DNA of 64,000 nt, taken from positions 124,001-188,000 of the forward strand of contig NZ_JAKZFS010000004.1 of assembly GCF_022808915.1 (NCBI RefSeq). Reading direction: 5' to 3'. The translations under genes and the position numbers were made by a program. Shown piece by piece: positions 57,375-64,000 of this stretch (within the stretch, counting starts at the first letter, position 1; the number at the start of each line of letters is the position of its first letter). This DNA comes from Fundidesulfovibrio terrae. GTDB lineage: Bacteria > Desulfobacterota > Desulfovibrionia > Desulfovibrionales > Desulfovibrionaceae. The notes beneath the pieces are model-generated. The model was not told where the DNA came from. It worked only from the letters and a program-made list of their open reading frames with translations, and made no database searches.

Positions 57375-58929
57375 GTTCGGCATCATCCCCGACGAAAAGC
57401 CCCGCTGGCCCTGGACCATGGGGCTCACCCTCATGGGCGCGCTCACGGCTCTGGCCTGCATGCGCTACCTGGCGCTCAGATCCACGGTGTTCGACCTGGG
57501 AGTGTTCGTCTGCAACCTGACGGCCATGTCCGACGCCGGAGAGTGGTGGCGGGCGCTGAACGGGCACATCCAGCCCGTGCTCTGGCTGTACGCCTGGGCG
57601 ATCAGCCCCCTGCCGGACTGGCTGGCCCCGCTTGGGCTCATGGTGGCTCAGGCAGTGATGCTCTCACTGCCGCTGCCGTTCATCGCCCGGCGCTACGGCG
57701 CGTTCACCGCCCTGGCCTATTTCGGGTACTTCGCAGTGTGGCACAACGGCCTGTTCGACTTCCACCCGGACCACTTGGCCGTGCCCATCGGATTCTGGTT
57801 CTTCTTCCGGGTGGCCGACGGTCGTCCCTGGGCCGCGGCCGTGGCCGCTCTCTCGCTGTGCTTCATCAAGGAGACCTTCGCCATCCAGGCGGCCATGTTC
57901 GGGCTGTATTTGGCTTTCCAGCGTCGCGGAGGGCTGCCGGGCATGATCGTGTTCATCACCGGCCTGGCCTGGTTCTGGCTGGCCACGGCCAAGCTCATCC
58001 CGTTCTTCACCATGGACGCAGGCGTGGGCGCCTCGGCCGGGGCCTTCGCCTGGATCGGCGGCGGATCGGTCATGGGCAAGATCTGGTGGGTGCTCACCCA
58101 TCCGTTCGCGGTGCTGGGTACGGTGCTGGGCGACGTGAAAAAGCTGCGCTATCTTGCGGCCCTTGTCGGCGGCCTGGCCTTCCTGCCGCTTCTGTCGCCC
58201 GGGCCGCTCTTCGTCACGCTGCCCACGCTCGCCCTGTCGCTTCTCTCCACGCGCCCGGACTACTACTCCGTCACCAACCACTATACGGCAGGGCTCATCG
58301 CGCCGCTCATAGTGGCTTTCGGCCAGGCCGTTCCCCTGGCCCGGGACATGGTGCAGGCGCGCCACTCCCGCGTGGACCGCTGGGCAGGAATCCTTTTTCT
58401 GGCGCTCCTGGCCGGGCACATCGCCCTCTCGCCCTCGCCCGTGTCCGTGCACTTCTGGCGCAACGGCGGCTTTTCCGGATTCTGGCCGGATTCGCGCGAC
58501 ACGCGCATCATCCGGGCCATGGAGACCATCCTGCCCTCGGATATCTCCCAGGTGGTCATCACCCAGAACAGCCTCAACTGGGGCAAGGCGGTGACCCGCT
58601 CCTTCTCCAACAGCTTCCCCATGGCCGTGTTCGAGCCGCACCTGGCCCAGAACTCCGGGCAGGCCACCCTGGCGGATTTCCGGCGTTTCATCTGGACCGG
58701 CGAGAAACCGGTGTTCCCCGTCACCGAGAGCCTGGCCGAATACGTGGTCCTGGACCTGAAGCGCCCCTGGTTCGTGGTGGACAAGGGCTGCGAGTGGAAG
58801 GACGGGGCCTGCCGCGACGAGAGCGTGGCCGCCGTGTTCCGCGAGAACCTGGAGAAGGTCCAGTCCCGGTTCGACACCGTGCACGAGGACGACGGATTCA
58901 TGATCCTCAAGCGGAGGCAGCCCGAATGA
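57367..58929 (+). CDS. DUF2079-like polytopic membrane protein
   Basis: A 520-residue membrane protein with about ten helices. VFDLGVFVCNLTAMSDAGEW followed by WWRALNGHIQPVLWLYAWAI and the FDFHPDHLAVPIGFWFFFRV block are typical of DUF2079, a group with a GT-C-like fold; the acidic and histidine residues in these loops probably form the active site. The start is taken as the GTG preceded by GGAGG, overlapping the previous stop; an ATG 27 bp upstream is possible. The C-terminal ~130 residues are soluble. It probably acts with its neighbours in glycan synthesis or modification at the periplasmic side. Confidence 0.78.
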   Translation: MARFGIIPDEKPRWPWTMGLTLMGALTALACMRYLALRSTVFDLGVFVCNLTAMSDAGEWWRALNGHIQPVLWLYAWAISPLPDWLAPLGLMVAQAVMLSLPLPFIARRYGAFTALAYFGYFAVWHNGLFDFHPDHLAVPIGFWFFFRVADGRPWAAAVAALSLCFIKETFAIQAAMFGLYLAFQRRGGLPGMIVFITGLAWFWLATAKLIPFFTMDAGVGASAGAFAWIGGGSVMGKIWWVLTHPFAVLGTVLGDVKKLRYLAALVGGLAFLPLLSPGPLFVTLPTLALSLLSTRPDYYSVTNHYTAGLIAPLIVAFGQAVPLARDMVQARHSRVDRWAGILFLALLAGHIALSPSPVSVHFWRNGGFSGFWPDSRDTRIIRAMETILPSDISQVVITQNSLNWGKAVTRSFSNSFPMAVFEPHLAQNSGQATLADFRRFIWTGEKPVFPVTESLAEYVVLDLKRPWFVVDKGCEWKDGACRDESVAAVFRENLEKVQSRFDTVHEDDGFMILKRRQPE

Positions 58930-61796
58930 CGCGCCTCTTCACGTTTTTCTTCTGCCTGCTGCTGCCCGTGGCCGCGCTGGCCGAGCCGGCCCGCTTCGAG
59001 GCCAGGACGCTCGCGCTGCCCCCAGCGCTCTGGGAGGCGGGCGGGACCGCTGTGTCCGGCCAGCTCTACGGGCGGGTGGCCATGCGCAAGGTGAAGTACG
59101 CGCGGGTCCTGGCCGAACGCGCCCTGGACCTTCCGGCCCAGGCGGCCGCCTGGAGCGGGACCGGGACCGCGGGAGAGGGCGGGGGCGTGCGCCGCCTGGA
59201 AATCGCCGCGCCTGGAGCCTCCCTGGCCGGTTTCAACGAAGCCCGGCTCGACTACCTTACCGCCGATCCGGCCCGGCCCGGCTGCCTGGGCCTGGCCGTG
59301 GCCCTCGCAGGGCCGGGGCGTACTGAAATCTTCGTCTCCGACCCCCTGGAGACCGTGGACCAGCTCACTCCCGGCTTCGCCGACGCCCCGGCGCGCGACG
59401 CCGTGGACGTGGCCCGCGCCGACTGGACGGCCAAGGGCCTGCGCTACCAGATATCCAGGCTCCTGGACCGCGAGCCGGACCAGCTCTGGCGCTACTCGCA
59501 GGACGGCCTCTCCACTTTCGTGCAGCGCCGCTTCCGCAAGGACCTGACACGCGTGGGAGCCATCGACGTGGTGCTCGCGCGCGGTCAGGACGTGCAGGTG
59601 AACCTGGTAGTCTCGCTCGATGCGGCGGGCAAGGGCAAGACCGTGTTGGACTGGTACGCCATCCCCAAGCGCATCTTCGATCTGGGCGACGGGCGCACCA
59701 TCCTGCGCCTCTACGTGGGCCGCCACCTGCGTGAGATCGCTCCGGGGGCCAAGGCCGTTTCGCTCAAGGAAATGGCCCTGATGTTCTTCAAGCAGAACCA
59801 GGACGACGTGGTGCGCAGCCGCAACGTGGAGCGCATCCTCTTCGTGCCTTCAGGCCTGGACTCGGCCGCCGTGGCATCAGGGCTGCCGCGAAACCTTCCG
59901 GCCCGGGCGCGGGAAGTGTTCTCGGGTCGGGGCGAGCTGGCAGCCAACCTCGAAGAGTTGCGGCAGGCGCCTTTCAAGGACATGGCCCTGTCGTCCGTGG
60001 CCGTGCTCCAGTCCCCCCAGGACCTGGGCCAGCCTTTCGCCCAGACCCTGGAAGGGGCGCGCTTGGCCGACGTGGCCCCGCGCCGGGACGTGCCGGCGCT
60101 GCTCGCGGCCACGGCCGAGCGCTGCTCAAGTTTCGGCGCTCCCTGCGACATCGAGGACGCAAACGGCCTGGTGGGCCAGGACCCGCTTTGGAGTGTGGAT
60201 TTCGGCGCGCTGTCCCAGCCCGGTGGCGAGCCTGCAGGCCAGCCGGGGGAGCAGCCCCCCGTGGCTCCGGCCTTCGCGGGCCAGATGCTCTCCTCGCCCG
60301 GGCGCCTGGCCTTCTCCTCGGCCCCGGACGGCCTGGGCGTGGAGTGCTCGGGCGGCGGGCTCACGCTGGAGACGGGCGCTTCGTTCACTCCGGAGCCCGG
60401 CCGCGCCTACAGCCTGTGGCTGGAGCTGGGCCGCGCCCGCCAGGGGCTCTCGGGCGTCACGGCCCAGGCGTACGGCTCGGGGCGCACCGTGAGCGTGGCC
60501 GTGAAGCCCGGCATGCCCGCCGTGTTCCCGGAACTGCCCCCCAAAGTCGAGGGAGTCCGGCTCGACTTCTCGGCCACCGGCCCGGAACTGTCCCTGACCC
60601 TGCGCCGGGCCGTGCTGCAAAGCTGGGACAAGGCCGCGCCCAGGCGCAACCTGTTCTCGGCCCGTTACCTCTTCGACGAATCACGCGACCTGATGGCGGC
60701 TCGCACCGGCCCCGCGAGCCTTACGCTCTCGGCCTCGGGCCCGGCCTTCGATCCCCAGTGGCTGGTGCTCGACCTGGCCACCCCCCCGTGGAACGCCGCC
60801 GACGAGCCCCCCTGCGTGGATGTGGCCTTCGGCGGCAGGCATGCCAAAATCCCGTTGCGCTCCCCGTCCTCGCGCGTGGCCGTGTACCTGCCGGGGGCGC
60901 CCGGCCTGGACGCCAGGGCCAACACGCCGGGCTGGCCCGCGATTTCCCTTGCCCTCACCGGGGGGGCGAGCGGGGCCGGGCTCGAGTGTCCCCGCGCGGT
61001 GTTGGCCGGGCAGCGCCTGGCCACCTGGCCCCAGGTGCTCGAGACCCAGGGGCTCCTTGACCTGGCCGGCGACGAGCGCACCCTGTCCGGCCTGGATCAG
61101 GCCCAGGCCGAAAGCATGGCCAATTCGGCCCGCTGGCTGCCCATGGGCAAGGCCGACGTCCCGTCCGGCACCGGCCCGGTACGCTTCGCGCGCAACCCCT
61201 GGCTCGAAGTGGAGGCGCTCCTCCTGGCCGACGCCTCGGGACCGGCGCTCAAAAGCCTGGGCAGACCGGCGCAGGCTGCCGGACAGGGCGGCGCCAAGAC
61301 GGGCAAGCTGCTCGGCATCCTGGTCGGTACGGCCGCGCTGTGCCTTGCCTGGCTCGCGGCGCGCCGGGGCGTGTCCGCCAAGGCGTTCGAGGCCCTCGGC
61401 GACTGGCTGGACGCCAGCGCCGGGCCTTCTGGCGCGCCTCTGCGGGTGAAGCCGTGGCTCATCGCCGCGTTGGCCGTCCTGGCCGCCGGCATTCTCCCCG
61501 GAGCGGGAGGCGTTCGGCTCGTCACCATGCTGGGGACGCTTCTGGCCGTGCCGATCTGGCGGGCGCTCCGGGTGCGGATCGCAAGCAGGTTCCCGGGCCT
61601 TGCCGGAGCCGCCTCGCTCCATTATTGCTCCGGCTTCCTGGCTTGCGCGGCCCTGGCCGCCGCCGTCCGGGCGGCGGGAGCCGCTCCCGTATCCGAAACC
61701 TTCGGCATGTGCGGTCTCTGGCTCTTCTGCGCCGCCCTCGCCACCCACTTCAAACGCCGCCCGAACGCCCACGATTCGGCCGGGAGCACTCAGTGA
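58926..61796 (+). CDS. Large exported, C-terminally membrane-anchored protein, function unknown
   Basis: A 956-residue protein with a Sec signal peptide (about 1-19, ending VAALAEP). A periplasmic part of about 770 residues includes several beta-rich, lectin-like stretches (for example FTPEPGRAYSLWLELGRARQ). Four or five TM helices follow near the C-terminus (ILVGTAALCLAWLAARRG, WLIAALAVLAAGILPGAG and others). No family is recognised. Its ATG overlaps the stop of the DUF2079-like gene (ATGA) and the flippase gene overlaps its own end (GTGA), so it belongs firmly to the glycan operon. It may scaffold or modify the polymer in the periplasm. Confidence 0.7.
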   Translation: MTRLFTFFFCLLLPVAALAEPARFEARTLALPPALWEAGGTAVSGQLYGRVAMRKVKYARVLAERALDLPAQAAAWSGTGTAGEGGGVRRLEIAAPGASLAGFNEARLDYLTADPARPGCLGLAVALAGPGRTEIFVSDPLETVDQLTPGFADAPARDAVDVARADWTAKGLRYQISRLLDREPDQLWRYSQDGLSTFVQRRFRKDLTRVGAIDVVLARGQDVQVNLVVSLDAAGKGKTVLDWYAIPKRIFDLGDGRTILRLYVGRHLREIAPGAKAVSLKEMALMFFKQNQDDVVRSRNVERILFVPSGLDSAAVASGLPRNLPARAREVFSGRGELAANLEELRQAPFKDMALSSVAVLQSPQDLGQPFAQTLEGARLADVAPRRDVPALLAATAERCSSFGAPCDIEDANGLVGQDPLWSVDFGALSQPGGEPAGQPGEQPPVAPAFAGQMLSSPGRLAFSSAPDGLGVECSGGGLTLETGASFTPEPGRAYSLWLELGRARQGLSGVTAQAYGSGRTVSVAVKPGMPAVFPELPPKVEGVRLDFSATGPELSLTLRRAVLQSWDKAAPRRNLFSARYLFDESRDLMAARTGPASLTLSASGPAFDPQWLVLDLATPPWNAADEPPCVDVAFGGRHAKIPLRSPSSRVAVYLPGAPGLDARANTPGWPAISLALTGGASGAGLECPRAVLAGQRLATWPQVLETQGLLDLAGDERTLSGLDQAQAESMANSARWLPMGKADVPSGTGPVRFARNPWLEVEALLLADASGPALKSLGRPAQAAGQGGAKTGKLLGILVGTAALCLAWLAARRGVSAKAFEALGDWLDASAGPSGAPLRVKPWLIAALAVLAAGILPGAGGVRLVTMLGTLLAVPIWRALRVRIASRFPGLAGAASLHYCSGFLACAALAAAVRAAGAAPVSETFGMCGLWLFCAALATHFKRRPNAHDSAGSTQ

Positions 61797-63034
61797 AACG
61801 GTTTCTCAAGCAGAATTTCATCATCCTCGTGCTCATGAACTCGGGCAACGTGTTCAACTACCTCTTCCAGCTCACCGCCGGGCGTGCCCTGACCCCGGAC
61901 GAGTTCGGCAGCTTCAACGCCCTCAACTCCAGCACCGTCATCCTGGCCGCGCCCCTGGGCGTGGTGCCGCTCATCATGGCCCGGTTCACCGCCGGGTTCG
62001 CCCTGGACGGCATGGGCCGGGTGCGCGGGCTCTTCGACAAGGCCCTGCGGCTTACAGGCGTGGCAGCCGCCCTGGCCCTGGTCCTGGGATTCTTCGGGGC
62101 GTCCTGGCTCAAGGACTTCCTGCACCTGCAGTCCCTGTCGCCCGTGTATGTGCTGGTGGGCATGGTCTCCCTGTCGCTTCTGGTGCCCGTGCCCCTGGGC
62201 ATCCTCCAGGGCCTGCAGCGCTTCACGGGATTCGGCCTGGCCGGAGCCAGCAACGCCGCGACGCGTTTCCTGGCCTGCCTGGTGCTGCTCACCTGGTTCG
62301 GACAGGGCGTCACCGGCGCCATGCTCTGCGGCCTGATCGCCATCGTGACGCAGTGGGGCATCTCGCTCGTGTACCTGAAGGACCTCTTCCGGGTGACCCC
62401 GGCCCCCCTGCCCGACGGCTTCCAGAAGGAGATGGGCAAATACGCCCTGGCCATGATCGTAAGCTCCGTGGTCACCATGTGCCTGAACAACCTGGATCTT
62501 GTCCTGGTGCGCCACTTCTGCCCGGGCGACGAGGCCGGTCTCTACGCCACCGCCGCCATCCTCGGGCGCATCGCCTTCTACGGGCCCTCCGTGCTGGTGA
62601 GCGTGCTCTTCACCGAAGCCGCAACGGCTAAGGCCAGCGGCCAGGAGGACAACAAGAGCCTGTGGATGTCGCTGGGTATGACCGTGCTTCTGGGCGGCGG
62701 GTTCGCCCTGGTCTGCGCAGTGGCCTCGAAGCTTGTGATCACGCTCCTTTTCGGGGCTCAATACGAGGCTGCAGGGCCGATTCTTTCCGTGCTCAGCGCC
62801 GCCATGGCCCTTCTGGCCACCGCCAACGTGCTCTTCGCCTATTCCCAGGCCCGCAGCGAATTCGGTTTCATGTGGGTTCAAGGCCTGGGGGTTGCACTTT
62901 TTGCGGGCCTGGTGGCATTCAAGCACGAAAGCGCCATGCAGGTGGCCGAAATGCTGCTCGGCTCGGTGGTCTTCATTCTGCTGGCCACCCTGGCCTGGTT
63001 TTTCCTGAAAGTCCGCCGGGCCAAGGCGGCGTAG
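61793..63034 (+). CDS. Polysaccharide flippase (Wzx-like, MOP superfamily)
   Basis: A 413-residue inner-membrane protein with about twelve helices. The N-terminal block NSGNVFNYLFQLTAGRALTP with DEFGSFNALNSSTVILAAPL and the internal VTMCLNNLDLVLVRHFCPGD with GLYATAAILGRIAFYGPSVL are typical of O-antigen/lipopolysaccharide flippases. It moves lipid-linked oligosaccharide across the membrane. The start is GTG overlapping the previous stop. It follows the large exported protein and precedes the SIS isomerase. Confidence 0.87.
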   Translation: MKRFLKQNFIILVLMNSGNVFNYLFQLTAGRALTPDEFGSFNALNSSTVILAAPLGVVPLIMARFTAGFALDGMGRVRGLFDKALRLTGVAAALALVLGFFGASWLKDFLHLQSLSPVYVLVGMVSLSLLVPVPLGILQGLQRFTGFGLAGASNAATRFLACLVLLTWFGQGVTGAMLCGLIAIVTQWGISLVYLKDLFRVTPAPLPDGFQKEMGKYALAMIVSSVVTMCLNNLDLVLVRHFCPGDEAGLYATAAILGRIAFYGPSVLVSVLFTEAATAKASGQEDNKSLWMSLGMTVLLGGGFALVCAVASKLVITLLFGAQYEAAGPILSVLSAAMALLATANVLFAYSQARSEFGFMWVQGLGVALFAGLVAFKHESAMQVAEMLLGSVVFILLATLAWFFLKVRRAKAA

Positions 63035-63044
63035 GAGAGCACCC

Positions 63045-63620
63045 GTGAAAAGTTCCGCAGCCGACTTCTACCGCACCATGTGCGCCCTGACCGAGTCCAT
63101 CCTCTACACCGGCACGGGTGGCGACACCCTGGACCTGGCCTCCGGCGTTGCCGCCGGAGCCGAACTGCTGCACCGCCGGACACAGGGCGGAAACAAGCTC
63201 ATGTTCATCGGCAACGGAGCCTCGGCCGCCATCTCCTCCCACATGGCCACCGACTTCTGGAAGACCGGCGGCATGCGCGCCCTGGCCTTCAACGACGCCT
63301 CCGGACTCACCTGCATCGGCAACGACTTCGGCTACCCCCACCTTTTCGAAAAACCCGTGGAGATGTTCGCCGACGAAGGTGACGTGCTGGTGGCCATCAG
63401 TTCCTCCGGGCGATCGGAGAATATTTTGCGCGCCGCTGCCGCCGCTCGGGCCAAGAAGTGCCTGGTGCTCACGCTCTCTGGCTTCGAGCCGGACAACCCG
63501 CTGCGCGCCCTGGGCGACGGCAACTTCTACGTGCCCGTGCGCTCCTACGGCCAGGTGGAAGTGCTGCACCACTCCATCTGCCACTGCTTGCTGGATACGA
63601 TTGTCGCTACGAGAAGATAG
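63045..63620 (+). CDS. SIS-domain sugar-phosphate isomerase (GmhA-like)
   Basis: A 191-residue protein with a single SIS domain. The GNKLMFIGNGASAAISSHMA block (with the phosphate-binding GNGASA), the NDFGYPHLFEKPVEMFADEG segment, DVLVAISSSGRSENILRAAA and a C-terminal EVLHHSICHCLLD with His are all present and match GmhA (sedoheptulose 7-phosphate isomerase) and related proteins. It would make a heptose precursor for surface glycan. The start is GTG with GGAGAG nearby, 10 bp after the flippase. Confidence 0.85.
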   Translation: MKSSAADFYRTMCALTESILYTGTGGDTLDLASGVAAGAELLHRRTQGGNKLMFIGNGASAAISSHMATDFWKTGGMRALAFNDASGLTCIGNDFGYPHLFEKPVEMFADEGDVLVAISSSGRSENILRAAAAARAKKCLVLTLSGFEPDNPLRALGDGNFYVPVRSYGQVEVLHHSICHCLLDTIVATRR

Positions 63621-63635
63621 GACGGGACCGAACTT

Positions 63636-63716
63636 GCCGGGCTCCGCCCGGACCCGGCAGGGCGCCGCCCTGCACCCGCCAGGGAAGGAACTTCCCTGGA
63701 CCCGTTATAGCTTCGC
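63636..63716. repeat. Intergenic hairpin repeat, copy 6
   Basis: Stacked hairpins CCGGGC/GCCCGG and GCAGGGC/GCCCTGC, then stem CCAGGGAAG/CTTCCCTGG, then ACCCGTTATAGCTTCGCG. The last two blocks match copy 3 at 48082-48138, with the stem arms changed in both strands. Confidence 0.65.
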
Positions 63717-63752
63717 GTCCGGGGCGATACCTTATCTCATGAAAGGCCAGTC

Positions 63753-64000
63753 ATGAAGAATACCACCCGATTGAAAGATCTCATCAAGAGCCCGGAAATA
63801 CTCAGGATGCCCTGCGTCCACGACGCGCTTTGCGCCCGAATCGCCATGCAGGCGGGATTTGCGGCGCTGTGCGCGGGCGGCTACGGGGCCAGCGCCTCCC
63901 TGCTGGGCCAGCCCGATGTGGGGCTCATGACCATGACCGAGATGGCCGACCACATCCGGCGCCTGACCGACTGCGTGGACCTGCCGCTTCTGGCCGACGG
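63753..64000 (+). CDS. Isocitrate lyase/PEP mutase family enzyme, N-terminal part (cut by window edge)
   Basis: The first 82 codons of an enzyme that runs out of the right edge. The start MKNTTRLKDLIKSPEILRMP leads into PCVHDALCARIAMQAGFAAL, CAGGYGASASLLGQPDVGLM, TMTEMADHIRRL and DLPLLADG. This is the N-terminal part of the PEP mutase/isocitrate lyase superfamily; LLADG leads into the metal-binding Asp region. Members include PEP mutase (phosphonate synthesis), methylisocitrate lyase and oxaloacetate decarboxylase, and they cannot be told apart without the rest. Placement at the end of a glycan locus makes a phosphonate-modified surface polymer conceivable. Confidence 0.8.
   Translation, partial: MKNTTRLKDLIKSPEILRMPCVHDALCARIAMQAGFAALCAGGYGASASLLGQPDVGLMTMTEMADHIRRLTDCVDLPLLAD

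Noticed and set aside
1-64000. CRISPR arrays, rRNA and tRNA genes
   Set aside because: No regularly spaced direct repeats and no conserved rRNA or complete tRNA arms were seen on reading both strands.

Overview
The window is high-GC DNA that reads as the chromosome of a free-living, flagellated, anaerobic deltaproteobacterium of the Desulfovibrionaceae type. The best evidence is the combination of siroheme-dependent (alternative) haem genes ahbC, hemB, ahbD and a siroheme decarboxylase subunit, an exported CbiK cobaltochelatase beside a BtuFCD-like transporter, a protein resembling (Re)-citrate synthase, and tandem flagellins followed by fliD and fliS. No rRNA, tRNA or CRISPR array was found. 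All family assignments come from reading the sequence; no database search was run.

Layout. 1-9.0 kb (minus strand): the start of a SulP anion permease cut by the window edge; a c-di-GMP block (HD-GYP, PilZ, HD-GYP); and a run of molybdopterin oxidoreductase, CobW-type GTPase, WD40-like protein and MltB. 9.2-11 kb (plus): AzlCD exporter, a zinc-ribbon protein and a lipoprotein. 11-19.5 kb (minus): a tightly packed run with a LonB-like protease, an unknown protein, a (Re)-citrate synthase-like enzyme with a C-terminal Cache-like sensor, a two-TM RCK potassium channel, a separate cyclic-nucleotide-binding protein, a MerR-like HTH protein and a membrane protein with a pseudopilin-like tail. 19.6-22.7 kb (minus): a lower-GC accessory island made of two tandem, partly decayed copies of an unrecognised three-gene cassette. 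23.2-29.7 kb: CBS-ACT protein, a probable Mn riboswitch with mntP and a DUF475/TerC-type protein, an EF-hand protein, a receiver-domain protein, an ADP-ribosylglycohydrolase homologue and a DUF318-type permease pair. 29.8-37 kb (plus): pabABC, then a cobalamin riboswitch with terminator controlling cbiK, an FecCD-type permease, ATPase, binding protein and cbiL. 37-46.5 kb (plus): two nearly identical flagellins with sigma-28-like promoters, fliD, fliS, two glycosyltransferase-like proteins, and three envelope or unknown proteins. 46.9-52.1 kb (plus): the haem genes, then rpe coupled to an Hpt protein. 52.2-64 kb (plus): a surface-glycan locus (GDP-fucose synthase-like enzyme, glycosyltransferase, large membrane proteins, flippase, SIS isomerase and a PEP-mutase family enzyme cut by the edge).

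The best candidate for something undescribed is the duplicated cassette at 19.7-22.7 kb. Its second gene has a nearly identical N-terminal 100 residues and C-terminal tail in both copies, but a different glycine-rich hydrophobic middle, and each copy is followed by its own diverged tiny membrane protein. A degenerate 20-bp palindrome heads each unit, and terminators sit at matching places. Other notable items are a family of intergenic hairpin repeats whose stems differ in sequence but stay paired, GGA-loop hairpins resembling CsrA sites in both flagellin leaders, and the enzyme-Cache fusion co-transcribed with a split nucleotide-gated channel.
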